Below, piece by piece: positions 44,875 to 52,576 of a stretch of DNA of 64,000 nt (the first letter of the stretch is position 1; every line of letters starts with the position of its first letter). The position numbers were made by a program, and so were the translations under genes. Location: assembly GCF_000797495.1 (NCBI RefSeq), contig NZ_JTGN01000018.1, positions 65,614-129,613 on the forward strand, written 5' to 3'. Source of the stretch: Robinsoniella peoriensis. Lineage in GTDB: Bacteria > Bacillota > Clostridia > Lachnospirales > Lachnospiraceae. The notes beneath the pieces are model-generated. The model saw only the letters and a list, made by a program, of their open reading frames with translations. It was not told the origin of the DNA and ran no database searches.

Positions 44875-44887
44875 AACACTAACTGAA

Positions 44888-44980
44888 TAGCTATGCAGGG
44901 GAACTAATAATAGTTGAGATTGATATGTATATATCTAACCCTTTGAACCTGACAGTTAACACTGTGGTAGGGAGCATTCG
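44888..44980 (+). promoter_or_regulatory. TPP riboswitch (THI element)
   Basis: The conserved blocks appear in order: P1 ATGC with GCAT (44893-44896, 44974-44977), GGGGAAC, GTTGAGA (variant of CTGAGA), ACCCTTTGAACCTGA (near 44938-44952), GTTAACACTG and GTAGGGA. It binds thiamin pyrophosphate and controls the six thi genes downstream. Confidence 0.97.
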
Positions 44981-44995
44981 ATGAGTAATAGTTGG

Positions 44996-45068
44996 ATGTT
45001 CACTTTTTAGTGAACATTTTTTTATGAAAAACAGAGTGAACTGGCAGGTAAGCAATTACCTGTCTTTT
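44996..45068 (+). terminator. Two tandem terminators of the TPP riboswitch expression platform
   Basis: First: ATGTTCACT with AGTGAACAT, loop TTTT, then TTTTTT (44996-45023). Second: CAGGTAA with TTACCTG, loop GCAA, then TCTTTTTT (45045-45068). Both lie between the aptamer and thiC, indicating transcription-level control with a fail-safe stop. Confidence 0.92.
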
Positions 45069-45129
45069 TTCATGCAATAAACCAGGCATTTGCTATTCGT
45101 TAATACAAACACATAAGGAGGAACAGCAA

Positions 45130-46443
45130 ATGCGCGCATATTACACGCAGATGGAAGCAGCAAAGAAAGGAATTGTAACACCGCAGTTGGAGATTGTAGC
45201 GGCAAAAGAAGAAATGGAGGTTCCCAAATTAATGGAACTGGTGGCATCCGGACAGGCAGTAATTCCGGCTAATGTACATCACACCTCTCTCTCTCCGGAG
45301 GGAATCGGAAGCGGACTTCGCACTAAGATAAATGTAAATCTGGGAATTTCAGGGGACAGTAAGGATTATGACCGGGAATTGAAAAAGGTGCAGATGGCAA
45401 TTGATTTTGGAGCAGAAGCAATCATGGACCTGAGTAATTATGGAAAAACACATGACTTCCGGGAAAAATTAATTGAGATGTCTCCGGCAATGATTGGGTC
45501 GGTACCGATGTATGATGCCATTGGTTATTTAGAGAAAGATTTGTTAGAGATCACGGCAAAGGATTTTTTAAGAGTGGTAGAAGCACATGCAAGAGAAGGC
45601 GTTGATTTTGTTACTATCCATGCCGGATTAAACCGCAGAGCGGTGGAGAGCTTCCGCAGGGCAGGACGGAAAATGAATATTGTTTCCAGAGGAGGTTCCC
45701 TGTTGTTCGCCTGGATGGAAATGACGGGAAACGAAAATCCATTCTTTGAATACTATGATGAAGTGCTGGATATACTGCGGGAACATGATGTGACAATCAG
45801 TATCGGAGATGCTCTGCGTCCGGGATGCATTGCAGACAGTTCCGATGCGGGACAGATTGCGGAGTTAATAGAAATCGGCAACCTGACTAAATGGGCATGG
45901 GAAAAGGATGTGCAGGTATTAGTAGAGGGGCCGGGACATATGGCAATGGATGAGATTGCTGCAAATATGAAAATGGAAAAGAGAATCTGCCATAATGCCC
46001 CATTCTATGTTCTGGGACCTCTGGTAACGGATATTGCACCGGGGTATGATCATATTACATCCGCAATCGGAGGCGCAATAGCGGCTGCAAACGGAGCGGA
46101 TTTCTTATGTTATGTTACTCCGGCGGAACACCTGCGCCTGCCGGATGTGAGTGATGTAAGAGAAGGCATTGTAGCCAGCAAGATCGCAGCCCATGCAGCA
46201 GATATTGCCAAAGGAATCAAAGGAGCCAGAGATATTGATAACCGTATGGCAGAAGCAAGGCATAAGATGGACTGGGATGAAATGTTTGACATCGCAATTG
46301 ATGGAAAGAAGGCAAAAGAGTATTTTGAAAGCACGCCTCCGGCGGACCGCCATACCTGTTCCATGTGCGGAAAAATGTGTGCAGTCCGAACTACAAATAT
46401 GATCCTGGAAGGCAAAAAGGTAGAATTCTGTACGGAAAAGTAA
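45130..46443 (+). CDS. thiC: Phosphomethylpyrimidine synthase ThiC (short anaerobe form)
   Basis: ThiC is a radical-SAM-like enzyme turning aminoimidazole ribotide into HMP-phosphate, the pyrimidine half of thiamin. The 437-aa protein is the short form lacking the N-terminal domain of enteric ThiC (about 600 aa). It has NVHHTSLSPEGIG, ADQSSD-region equivalent CIADSSDAGQ and the C-terminal iron-sulfur motif CSMCGKMC (residues about 415-422). The spacing there is C-x2-C-x3-C, one residue shorter than CX2CX4C of E. coli ThiC, as I recall for clostridial forms. AAGGAGG precedes the ATG. Confidence 0.96.
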   Translation: MRAYYTQMEAAKKGIVTPQLEIVAAKEEMEVPKLMELVASGQAVIPANVHHTSLSPEGIGSGLRTKINVNLGISGDSKDYDRELKKVQMAIDFGAEAIMDLSNYGKTHDFREKLIEMSPAMIGSVPMYDAIGYLEKDLLEITAKDFLRVVEAHAREGVDFVTIHAGLNRRAVESFRRAGRKMNIVSRGGSLLFAWMEMTGNENPFFEYYDEVLDILREHDVTISIGDALRPGCIADSSDAGQIAELIEIGNLTKWAWEKDVQVLVEGPGHMAMDEIAANMKMEKRICHNAPFYVLGPLVTDIAPGYDHITSAIGGAIAAANGADFLCYVTPAEHLRLPDVSDVREGIVASKIAAHAADIAKGIKGARDIDNRMAEARHKMDWDEMFDIAIDGKKAKEYFESTPPADRHTCSMCGKMCAVRTTNMILEGKKVEFCTEK

Positions 46444-46461
46444 AAATTTATATTAGATCCT

Positions 46462-46514
46462 CACGGCAGTCTCCCAATTTACATATAGGCAGGTTCGCTT
46501 GCCGCGCTGCTGTG
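46462..46514 (+). other. Structured intercistronic segment between thiC and thiS
   Basis: CACGGCAG (46462-46469) pairs with CTGCTGTG (46507-46514), and GGCAGG-TTCG-CTTGCC (46488-46503) forms an inner hairpin with a stable tetraloop. No T-tract follows. It probably affects processing or relative expression of thiC versus the small downstream genes. Confidence 0.6.
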
Positions 46515-46544
46515 GGAATAAAGAAACAGGACGGGATATAAATC

Positions 46545-46739
46545 ATGAAAATAAATGGCCAGACAGCAGAACTAATAAAAACGATAACGCTGGAAGAATT
46601 TCTGATAGAAAAAAATTATAATCTTTCCAGAATCGCTGTAGAATTAAATGGAGTAATCGTACCAAAAGGGAAATTTGCAGGCATTGTTTTAAATGATGCG
46701 GACTGCCTGGAAATCGTCAGTTTCGTAGGCGGAGGTTGA
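46545..46739 (+). CDS. thiS: Sulfur carrier protein ThiS
   Basis: A 64-aa ubiquitin-like protein ending in GGG, whose C-terminal Gly is adenylated by ThiF and thiocarboxylated to donate sulfur to the thiazole. The VELNGVIVPKGKF and final EIVSFVGGG segments are typical. It is four bases ahead of thiF. Confidence 0.95.
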   Translation: MKINGQTAELIKTITLEEFLIEKNYNLSRIAVELNGVIVPKGKFAGIVLNDADCLEIVSFVGGG

Positions 46740-46742
46740 GCA

Positions 46743-47564
46743 ATGCAGATAAAATTAAATGGAAAGATCACCAAAATTCAGTGCAATACCCTGGCGGAAT
46801 TAAAAGGACAGTACGGCAAAGAAGAGGATATCGTAATCTTAAATGGTTTTTCTGTTCCCATAGAAGAATTCATCAGTGGGACAAGAACATTAAAAGAGAT
46901 GGATGAGGTGTTTTTTATACATAGAGGGGTGCTGCCGGGGCAAGAGGAGCTGGAGGCCATGATGGCATCCAGGCATACCCCCGGGGTCTGGGAAAAAGTG
47001 AACAATGCCTGTGTCGCAGTAGCGGGACTGGGCGGCCTGGGATCTCACATTGCGGTGATGCTTGCAAGGACAGGCGTAGGGAAGCTTTTGCTGGTAGATT
47101 TTGATGTAGTAGAACCGAGTAACTTAAACCGCCAGAACTATCTGGTTTCCCATCTGGGTAAGAAGAAAACAGAGGCATTAAAAGAACAGATTGCCCAGAT
47201 CAATCCTTTTATCCAGGTAGAGACAATAGACAGAAGGGTAACCTCACAAAATGCGGCGGGTATATTTGAGGAATATCCCATTATATGTGAAGCATTTGAC
47301 AGGCCGGAAGCCAAGGCGGCTCTGGTAAATGCGGTACTGATGGAACTCCCGGAATCCACAATCGTTTCCGCATCCGGGATGGCCGGATATGACAGTGCCA
47401 ATGAAATAAAGACCGTGCGTAAGATGTCAAGGCTCTATGTGTGCGGGGATATGGAAAATGAAGCAAAGGAAGGAAGAGGGCTGATGGCACCCAGAGTCCA
47501 GGTGTGTGCCGGACATCAGGCCAATATGGTTCTGCGTCTGATACTTGGAATCACGGAAGTATAG
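46743..47564 (+). CDS. thiF: ThiF adenylyltransferase with an N-terminal ThiS-like domain
   Basis: It activates the ThiS C-terminus. The 273-aa protein starts with a degenerate ThiS-like domain (residues 1-65: ILNGFSVPIEEFI, ending FFIHRGVL and lacking a terminal GG), followed by an E1-type domain: GLGGLGSHIAVMLARTGVG nucleotide loop near 94-112, DFDVVEPSNLNRQ near 118-130 and a Cys near 179. The zinc cysteines of E. coli ThiF are not apparent. Such fusions are known as a separate ThiF family; the extra domain may mediate contact with ThiG or ThiS. Confidence 0.93.
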   Translation: MQIKLNGKITKIQCNTLAELKGQYGKEEDIVILNGFSVPIEEFISGTRTLKEMDEVFFIHRGVLPGQEELEAMMASRHTPGVWEKVNNACVAVAGLGGLGSHIAVMLARTGVGKLLLVDFDVVEPSNLNRQNYLVSHLGKKKTEALKEQIAQINPFIQVETIDRRVTSQNAAGIFEEYPIICEAFDRPEAKAALVNAVLMELPESTIVSASGMAGYDSANEIKTVRKMSRLYVCGDMENEAKEGRGLMAPRVQVCAGHQANMVLRLILGITEV

Positions 47565-47650
47565 TGCGAGATCTGCATCAATAGAAAATCTGCGGCAAAC
47601 GCAGGAATACAGGTTCATCATAAATGTTTCGAAAGGAAAAGGATACAGAA

Positions 47651-48418
47651 ATGGAAGATAAATTAATCATAGGCGGTCATGCCTTTGAATCCAGGTTTAT
47701 TCTGGGATCAGGCAAATTTTCATTAGAGATGACCAATGCAGTTATTAAAAATGGAGGAGTGGAAATGGCTACACTGGCACTTCGCCGTGCCAATGTAGGC
47801 GGGGAAGAAAACATCCTGGACTATATGCCGGAAGGCATTACCTTACTGCCAAATACATCCGGTGCCAGATCGGCGGAAGAGGCGGTCCGCATTGCACGTC
47901 TGGCAAGGGAAATCGGCTGCGGTGACTTTGTAAAAATTGAGGTTGTGCACGACTCCAAATATCTGCTTCCGGATAATTATGAGACAATCAAAGCAACAGA
48001 AGTACTGGCAAAGGAAGGATTTATTGTAATGCCCTATATGTACCCGGACTTAAATGCAGCCAGAGATATGGTAAATGCAGGAGCAGCAGCTATTATGCCT
48101 CTGGGAGCTCCAATTGGAAGCAACAAGGGTCTGTGTACCAGGGAATTTATCAAAATGCTGGTGGAAGAAATTGACCTGCCGATCATCGTTGACGCCGGAA
48201 TCGGAAGGCCTTCCCAGGCATGTGAGGCAATGGAAATGGGGGTAGACGCCATTATGGCAAATACCGCAATTGCAACGGCAGGAGATGTGGCACAGATGGC
48301 AGCAGCATTCAAGCTGGCGGTAATATCAGGAAGAATGGCATATCTGGCAGGACCAGGCCGGGTATTGGAACAGATGGCGGAAGCATCCAGTCCATTGACC
48401 GGATTTTTACAGGATTAG
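47651..48418 (+). CDS. thiG: Thiazole synthase ThiG
   Basis: ThiG builds thiazole phosphate from DXP, dehydroglycine and ThiS-thiocarboxylate. The 255-aa TIM barrel begins DKLIIGGHAFESRFILGSGKF as usual, has the Schiff-base lysine in DFVKIEVV near residue 99, and GAPIGSNKG plus VDAGIGRPSQA phosphate-loop segments. The start at 47651 is chosen since the ribosome site AAAAGGA lies eight bases upstream; ATG 47624 would add nine residues. Confidence 0.95.
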   Translation: MEDKLIIGGHAFESRFILGSGKFSLEMTNAVIKNGGVEMATLALRRANVGGEENILDYMPEGITLLPNTSGARSAEEAVRIARLAREIGCGDFVKIEVVHDSKYLLPDNYETIKATEVLAKEGFIVMPYMYPDLNAARDMVNAGAAAIMPLGAPIGSNKGLCTREFIKMLVEEIDLPIIVDAGIGRPSQACEAMEMGVDAIMANTAIATAGDVAQMAAAFKLAVISGRMAYLAGPGRVLEQMAEASSPLTGFLQD

Positions 48419-48529
48419 AGCACGTATGAATATGATAGAATCAGAGAGCATTTGAAAATTGCTTTAATTAAATATGAATGCTCTGGCAGCTTGCAACTTA
48501 AGATTTCGAATGAAAGAAAGGAAACTAGA

Positions 48530-49759
48530 GTGTGTTTGAGTACAGAAAATGAGAAGAAACCGGACTATCCCAAAGCAGGGTTCTCCGGTATTAGATCCGG
48601 CAGGTTTATCACGGAAGAGACAAACCATATGGAATATCAGCCGGGAATGGAAGATTTACAATCCGATATTATGGATAAGGTTCTGGAAAAGGTCAATTTA
48701 TATGATTATGAAGCTTACACCGCCAAAGATGTAAAACTGGCGCTGGCAAAGGAAAGCCTGCTTCCCGAAGATTTTGCGGCGCTTCTTTCACCGGCGGCAG
48801 AACCCTTTTTAGAAGAGATGGCGAGAAAAGGAAAGGCAGAGACGGGAAAGCATTTTGGAAATGCAGTTTCACTTTTTACTCCATTGTATATTGCAAATTA
48901 TTGTGAAAATAACTGCATTTACTGTGGTTATAATTGTAAAAACCGAATTCTACGGGGAAAACTTTCCATGGAAGAAATAGAAGAGGAATTAAAGAATATC
49001 GCATCCACCGGATTACAGGATATTTTACTATTAACAGGAGAATCCAGAAAGGCATCTGATGTAAACTATATTGGAGAGGCAGTCAGGATAGCAGCCAGGT
49101 ATTTTGCCTTAGTGGGGGTTGAAATTTATCCTTTGAATACGGACGAGTACGAATATCTGCATACCTGCGGTGCAGATTACGTCTGTGTCTATCAGGAGAC
49201 CTACAATCCCATAAGGTATGAACGGCTCCATTTAAGCGGTCCCAAGCGTATTTATCCATATCGCTTTCATGCCCAGGAAAGAGCCCTGAAAGGAGGAATG
49301 CGTTCCGTAGCCTTTGGCGCCCTTTTAGGATTGGATGATTTTCGTAAGGATGCGTTTGCAACCGGAATGCATGCCTATCTGGTTCAGCAGAAATATCCCC
49401 ATGCGGAGATTGCTTTTTCTCCGCCAAGGCTTCGTCCAATTATTAATAATGACAAGATCAATCCCAAAGATGTTCACGAAACCCAGCTGCTTCAGGTCAT
49501 GCTGGCATATCGCCTGTTCATGCCATTTGCAGGGATAACCATTTCTACCCGGGAAAGGGAAGGCTTCCGGGATCATGTCATTGGTATGTGCGCCACTAAG
49601 ATATCAGCGGGGGTAAAGGTAAGCGTTGGAGGGCATGGAGAAGAGGCAAAAGGCGATGAACAGTTCGAAATATCAGACCCCAGAAATGTAGAAGACGTGA
49701 AGCGGGCAATTATTGCCCAGGGACTGCAGCCTGTCTATGTGGATTATATCAGAGTGTAA
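48530..49759 (+). CDS. thiH: 2-iminoacetate synthase ThiH (radical SAM)
   Basis: ThiH cleaves tyrosine to dehydroglycine for the thiazole. The radical SAM motif is CENNCIYCGY; HFGNAVSLFTPLYIANYC before it and ISAGVKVSVGGHGEE near the end are typical. Start choice is uncertain: GTG 48530 has AAAGGAAA five bases upstream and gives 409 aa, TTG 48536 is close behind, while ATG 48629 gives 376 aa, the length of E. coli ThiH, but has only a weak ribosome site. The extra N-terminal residues look non-homologous. An 8-bp inverted repeat AGAGCATT/AATGCTCT lies in the gap after thiG. Confidence 0.94.
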   Translation: MCLSTENEKKPDYPKAGFSGIRSGRFITEETNHMEYQPGMEDLQSDIMDKVLEKVNLYDYEAYTAKDVKLALAKESLLPEDFAALLSPAAEPFLEEMARKGKAETGKHFGNAVSLFTPLYIANYCENNCIYCGYNCKNRILRGKLSMEEIEEELKNIASTGLQDILLLTGESRKASDVNYIGEAVRIAARYFALVGVEIYPLNTDEYEYLHTCGADYVCVYQETYNPIRYERLHLSGPKRIYPYRFHAQERALKGGMRSVAFGALLGLDDFRKDAFATGMHAYLVQQKYPHAEIAFSPPRLRPIINNDKINPKDVHETQLLQVMLAYRLFMPFAGITISTREREGFRDHVIGMCATKISAGVKVSVGGHGEEAKGDEQFEISDPRNVEDVKRAIIAQGLQPVYVDYIRV

Positions 49760-49847
49760 TACAGGGACAAAATGCATGTTTACAGGTTTTATGCAGGGGG
49801 CGTGTAGTATATATAATCTCAATTGTGGAAAACCCGGGAGGCAGAAG

Positions 49848-50456
49848 ATGTATTTGTGTATAACCAACAGAAAACTTTGTACAGGAAATTTCTTAACGAA
49901 GATAAGGGAACTGGCGGATAGGCAGGAGATAGAGAAAATTGTATTGCGGGAGAAAGATCTTTCTTCCGATGATTATGAAGCACTGGCAGAAAAATGCAAA
50001 GAGATCTGTCAGGAGTATGGGAAACCGCTGGTAATCAATCAGTTTATAGAAACCGCTCAAAAACTGCAGAATCCGGAAGTGCAGATCTCTATGGAGATGC
50101 TCAGGAAATATACAGGAAATACAGTACAGCAAAGAGTGAATACCGGAGCAGGCAGCACCTGTAATTTACACAGTACTGTACTGGGAGAGTTTCAGGCGGT
50201 GGGGGTGTCGGTTCACAGTGCCCCAGAAGCAGAAGAAGCACAGCTTCTGGGTGCCGGATATTTGATCGCAGGGCACATTTTTCAGACGGACTGTAAAAAA
50301 GGAATTCCCGGGCGGGGGCTTGCATTTCTAGAAGAAGTTTGCCAAAAAGTAAGTATTCCGGTTTATGCCATTGGGGGGATATCACCGGACAATATACAGG
50401 AGGTAATCCGCGCCGGAGCAAAGGGCGGATGCATGATGTCAGGTTTTATGAGGTAA
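49848..50456 (+). CDS. thiE: ThiE/TenI-family thiamin phosphate synthase, short C-terminus
   Basis: It would join HMP-PP and thiazole-P to thiamin phosphate. The 202-aa barrel has GVSVHSAPEAEEAQLLGAGYLIAGHIFQTDCKKG (read: VSVHS near 126, GHIFQTD near 147) and YAIGGISPDNIQEVIRAGAKGGCMMSG near the end. The PT-x-TK pyrophosphate motif of ThiE is altered to QTDCKK, and the HLGQxD segment is not clear, so a TenI-like or divergent ThiE role remains possible. GGGAGG supports the start at 49848. The protein stops soon after MSGF, and its end overlaps the opposing kinase gene by 11 bases. Confidence 0.85.
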   Translation: MYLCITNRKLCTGNFLTKIRELADRQEIEKIVLREKDLSSDDYEALAEKCKEICQEYGKPLVINQFIETAQKLQNPEVQISMEMLRKYTGNTVQQRVNTGAGSTCNLHSTVLGEFQAVGVSVHSAPEAEEAQLLGAGYLIAGHIFQTDCKKGIPGRGLAFLEEVCQKVSIPVYAIGGISPDNIQEVIRAGAKGGCMMSGFMR

Positions 50457-51741
50457 CAGGCAGCAGTATCATAATGCTTGTCCCGCCTCCTGGGGCATCC
50501 TCAATCCAGATCCTTCCTTTATGCAGTTTTATTATTTCCTTTGCAATACAGAGACCAAGTCCAAAGTGCTCCTTATCTTTATGGGATGCATCTACCCGGT
50601 AAAACCGGTCAAACACCGCTTTTTTATTCTCATCCGCGATGCCGGGACCGCTGTCGGTCACAGCAATCTGGAACTTGCCGGAACCAAATGTAAGGGAAAT
50701 ACTCACTTTTCCGCCTTCAGGAGTATAGGAGAAAGCATTGTCCAGCAGTATGGACAGAATCTGACCAATCCGTCCCGGATCACAGAGAAGCGGGGGAATC
50801 GACTGCTCTGGAATATGAAAGGCAAAATCCATATTCTTATCCAAAGCCTGGGGCTCGAATTTTTCATAAGTTTCTAAAACCAGTGTGTCAAGTTCCGTGG
50901 GCTCCCGCTGAATGGTCCAGTTTCTGGCATCTGCATTTGCAAGGGTAAGCATGTCATTGATCAGCCTTGCCATACGGGCCGCTTCTGATTCCATTGCGTG
51001 GATAAATCGTATGGCATCCTCTTTGCCTGCAATTTTCAGTGCGGACAGACTGCTTGTAATAACCGTGAGGGGAGAGCGGAGCTCGTGGGATGCAGAAGCG
51101 ACGAATTGTACCTGCTTTTCCCGGTTTTCTTTTAATGGGCGAATCATATGGCGTGTAAAGAGCCAGGAAAAAATACCGAGAAGTATAATAGCGCACAGAT
51201 CAACGAGTACAATAAGCATACGTTGGCGAAAGATCTGAGATTTCTGGGAGGTAAAAGGAGAGATGGCAGTTATACTAAGATAACCGCTGTCTTTGGGAAT
51301 CAGAGCTACCGAGGCATAATAAAGTTCTCCATCCTCTCCTGTCATTTTAAATTCTTCATGTTTGGACAGCACACTGTTTTTTCCAAAATTGTCAATATCC
51401 AGTCCGAAGGTCTGCAAAGCAGTTTCGTTTGCCTGGGCAGTTAGCTTTTCGGCAGCGGGAGATGGATTCAGGGAGTCGAATACCAGATTGTTTCCGGTGT
51501 CTTTTATATCCAGCTGTATATGGTAATTGTATTCCATCTGAGTAATCCAGGTATGAGTAATGACTGATTGGTTCTCAAGATAAGAGTAGAGTGAATTTAT
51601 GTTATTTATAAAAGAGGAATAACTGATATCTCTGATGCCGGATTCAGCTATGGTCAGACAGATGCAGGACATGGCGACCAGGATGAGTCCGGTCACCATA
51701 GTACAGAAAAGTGTCATTTGACGGTGTAATTTTCTAAACAT
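50446..51741 (-). CDS. Sensor histidine kinase (OmpR/EnvZ-type)
   Basis: The 431-aa membrane kinase has helices near residues 12-32 and 175-197 flanking an extracellular sensor of about 140 residues, the phospho-acceptor motif SASHELRSPL, and an ATPase with LDNAFSYTPEGG, DSGPGIAD and FGLGLCIAKEI. ATG 51741 (MFRKLHRQ) is chosen because TGGAGG lies just upstream inside the regulator end; the frame from 51771 overlaps the regulator more without benefit. The regulator gene overlaps by eight bases. The sensed signal is unknown; the divergent lipoprotein gene may be a partner or target. Confidence 0.92.
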   Translation of the reverse strand: MFRKLHRQMTLFCTMVTGLILVAMSCICLTIAESGIRDISYSSFINNINSLYSYLENQSVITHTWITQMEYNYHIQLDIKDTGNNLVFDSLNPSPAAEKLTAQANETALQTFGLDIDNFGKNSVLSKHEEFKMTGEDGELYYASVALIPKDSGYLSITAISPFTSQKSQIFRQRMLIVLVDLCAIILLGIFSWLFTRHMIRPLKENREKQVQFVASASHELRSPLTVITSSLSALKIAGKEDAIRFIHAMESEAARMARLINDMLTLANADARNWTIQREPTELDTLVLETYEKFEPQALDKNMDFAFHIPEQSIPPLLCDPGRIGQILSILLDNAFSYTPEGGKVSISLTFGSGKFQIAVTDSGPGIADENKKAVFDRFYRVDASHKDKEHFGLGLCIAKEIIKLHKGRIWIEDAPGGGTSIMILLPVTS

Positions 51742-52414
51742 TTGTATCCTCCAGGCTATATCCGATCCCACGGATCGTTTTCAGGGTAAGTGTGCTGCTG
51801 ACACTGGTAAGACGCCTTCGCAGGAGATGGATATAATTATCCAGATTCCCTTCCTCCACAGAGGCATCCGGTCCCCAGACGCGGGTTAACAGGGTCATAC
51901 GGGGAAGAATTTTACCCGAATTATTTAAAAAAGCCTCCAGCAGGTCACCCTCCCGACGTGACAGGGCACAGGTCAGTTCTCCCCGTGAGAGTTTTTTCTG
52001 TGACGCATCATAAGAGATATCTCCATAGGTAAGGGGTTTGTTTTCATTCCAGCCTGCAGGCCTTCTGCTGATGCAGCGGATTCTTGCCATTAACTCTTCA
52101 AATGCAAAGGGTTTTACAATATAATCATCGGCTCCAAGATCCAGCCCCTGCACACGGTCATGTAAATCACCCAGTGCAGTCACCAGAATCAGAGGTGTGG
52201 ATATTTGCTCCGAACGCACTTTCTTCAGAACGGCAGTACCGTCCATTAAAGGGAGCATACGGTCCAGCAGAATAAGATCATGGACATTTTCACGTATATA
52301 GCGAAGTCCGGACTCCCCGTCGTGGCAGACATCCACAGAGATGCCCTCGTGTTCTAACTGGTATTTTAATGAATCACATAAAATTAAATCATCTTCAATT
52401 ATTAATATTCTCAT
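51734..52414 (-). CDS. OmpR/PhoB-family response regulator
   Basis: The 226-aa protein has a receiver domain with acceptor Asp51 (LILLDRMLPLMDG), Lys in VKPFAFEE, and a winged-helix DNA-binding domain (SRREGDLLEAFLNNSGKILPRMTLLTRVWG to IRGIGYSL). AGGCGAAATG-type ribosome site (GGAGGCG) precedes the ATG. It is cotranscribed with its kinase and divergent from the propeller-like lipoprotein gene. Confidence 0.95.
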   Translation of the reverse strand: MRILIIEDDLILCDSLKYQLEHEGISVDVCHDGESGLRYIRENVHDLILLDRMLPLMDGTAVLKKVRSEQISTPLILVTALGDLHDRVQGLDLGADDYIVKPFAFEELMARIRCISRRPAGWNENKPLTYGDISYDASQKKLSRGELTCALSRREGDLLEAFLNNSGKILPRMTLLTRVWGPDASVEEGNLDNYIHLLRRRLTSVSSTLTLKTIRGIGYSLEDTNV

Positions 52415-52472
52415 AACATTTCGCCTCCTGATCCTATTATAATATGAATTGTATTAAAATAAAGCAGAAAAT

Positions 52473-52492
52473 AACTTAAGAATCATTAAGTT
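52473..52492. promoter_or_regulatory. Candidate operator in the divergent regulator/lipoprotein gap
   Basis: AACTTAA and TTAAGTT form a perfect inverted repeat with a six-base spacer, 84 bases before the lipoprotein ATG. It also contains CTTAAG/ATTAAG half-sites of the kind OmpR-type regulators bind as repeats. Assignment to the adjacent regulator is inferred. Confidence 0.5.
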
Positions 52493-52576
52493 TTAATTTT
52501 TAGAGAGTAGCTAGAGAAAAGTATGCTATTCTGGCTCCATCAAAACAAATTAATACCATTATGAGGAGGAATAACA

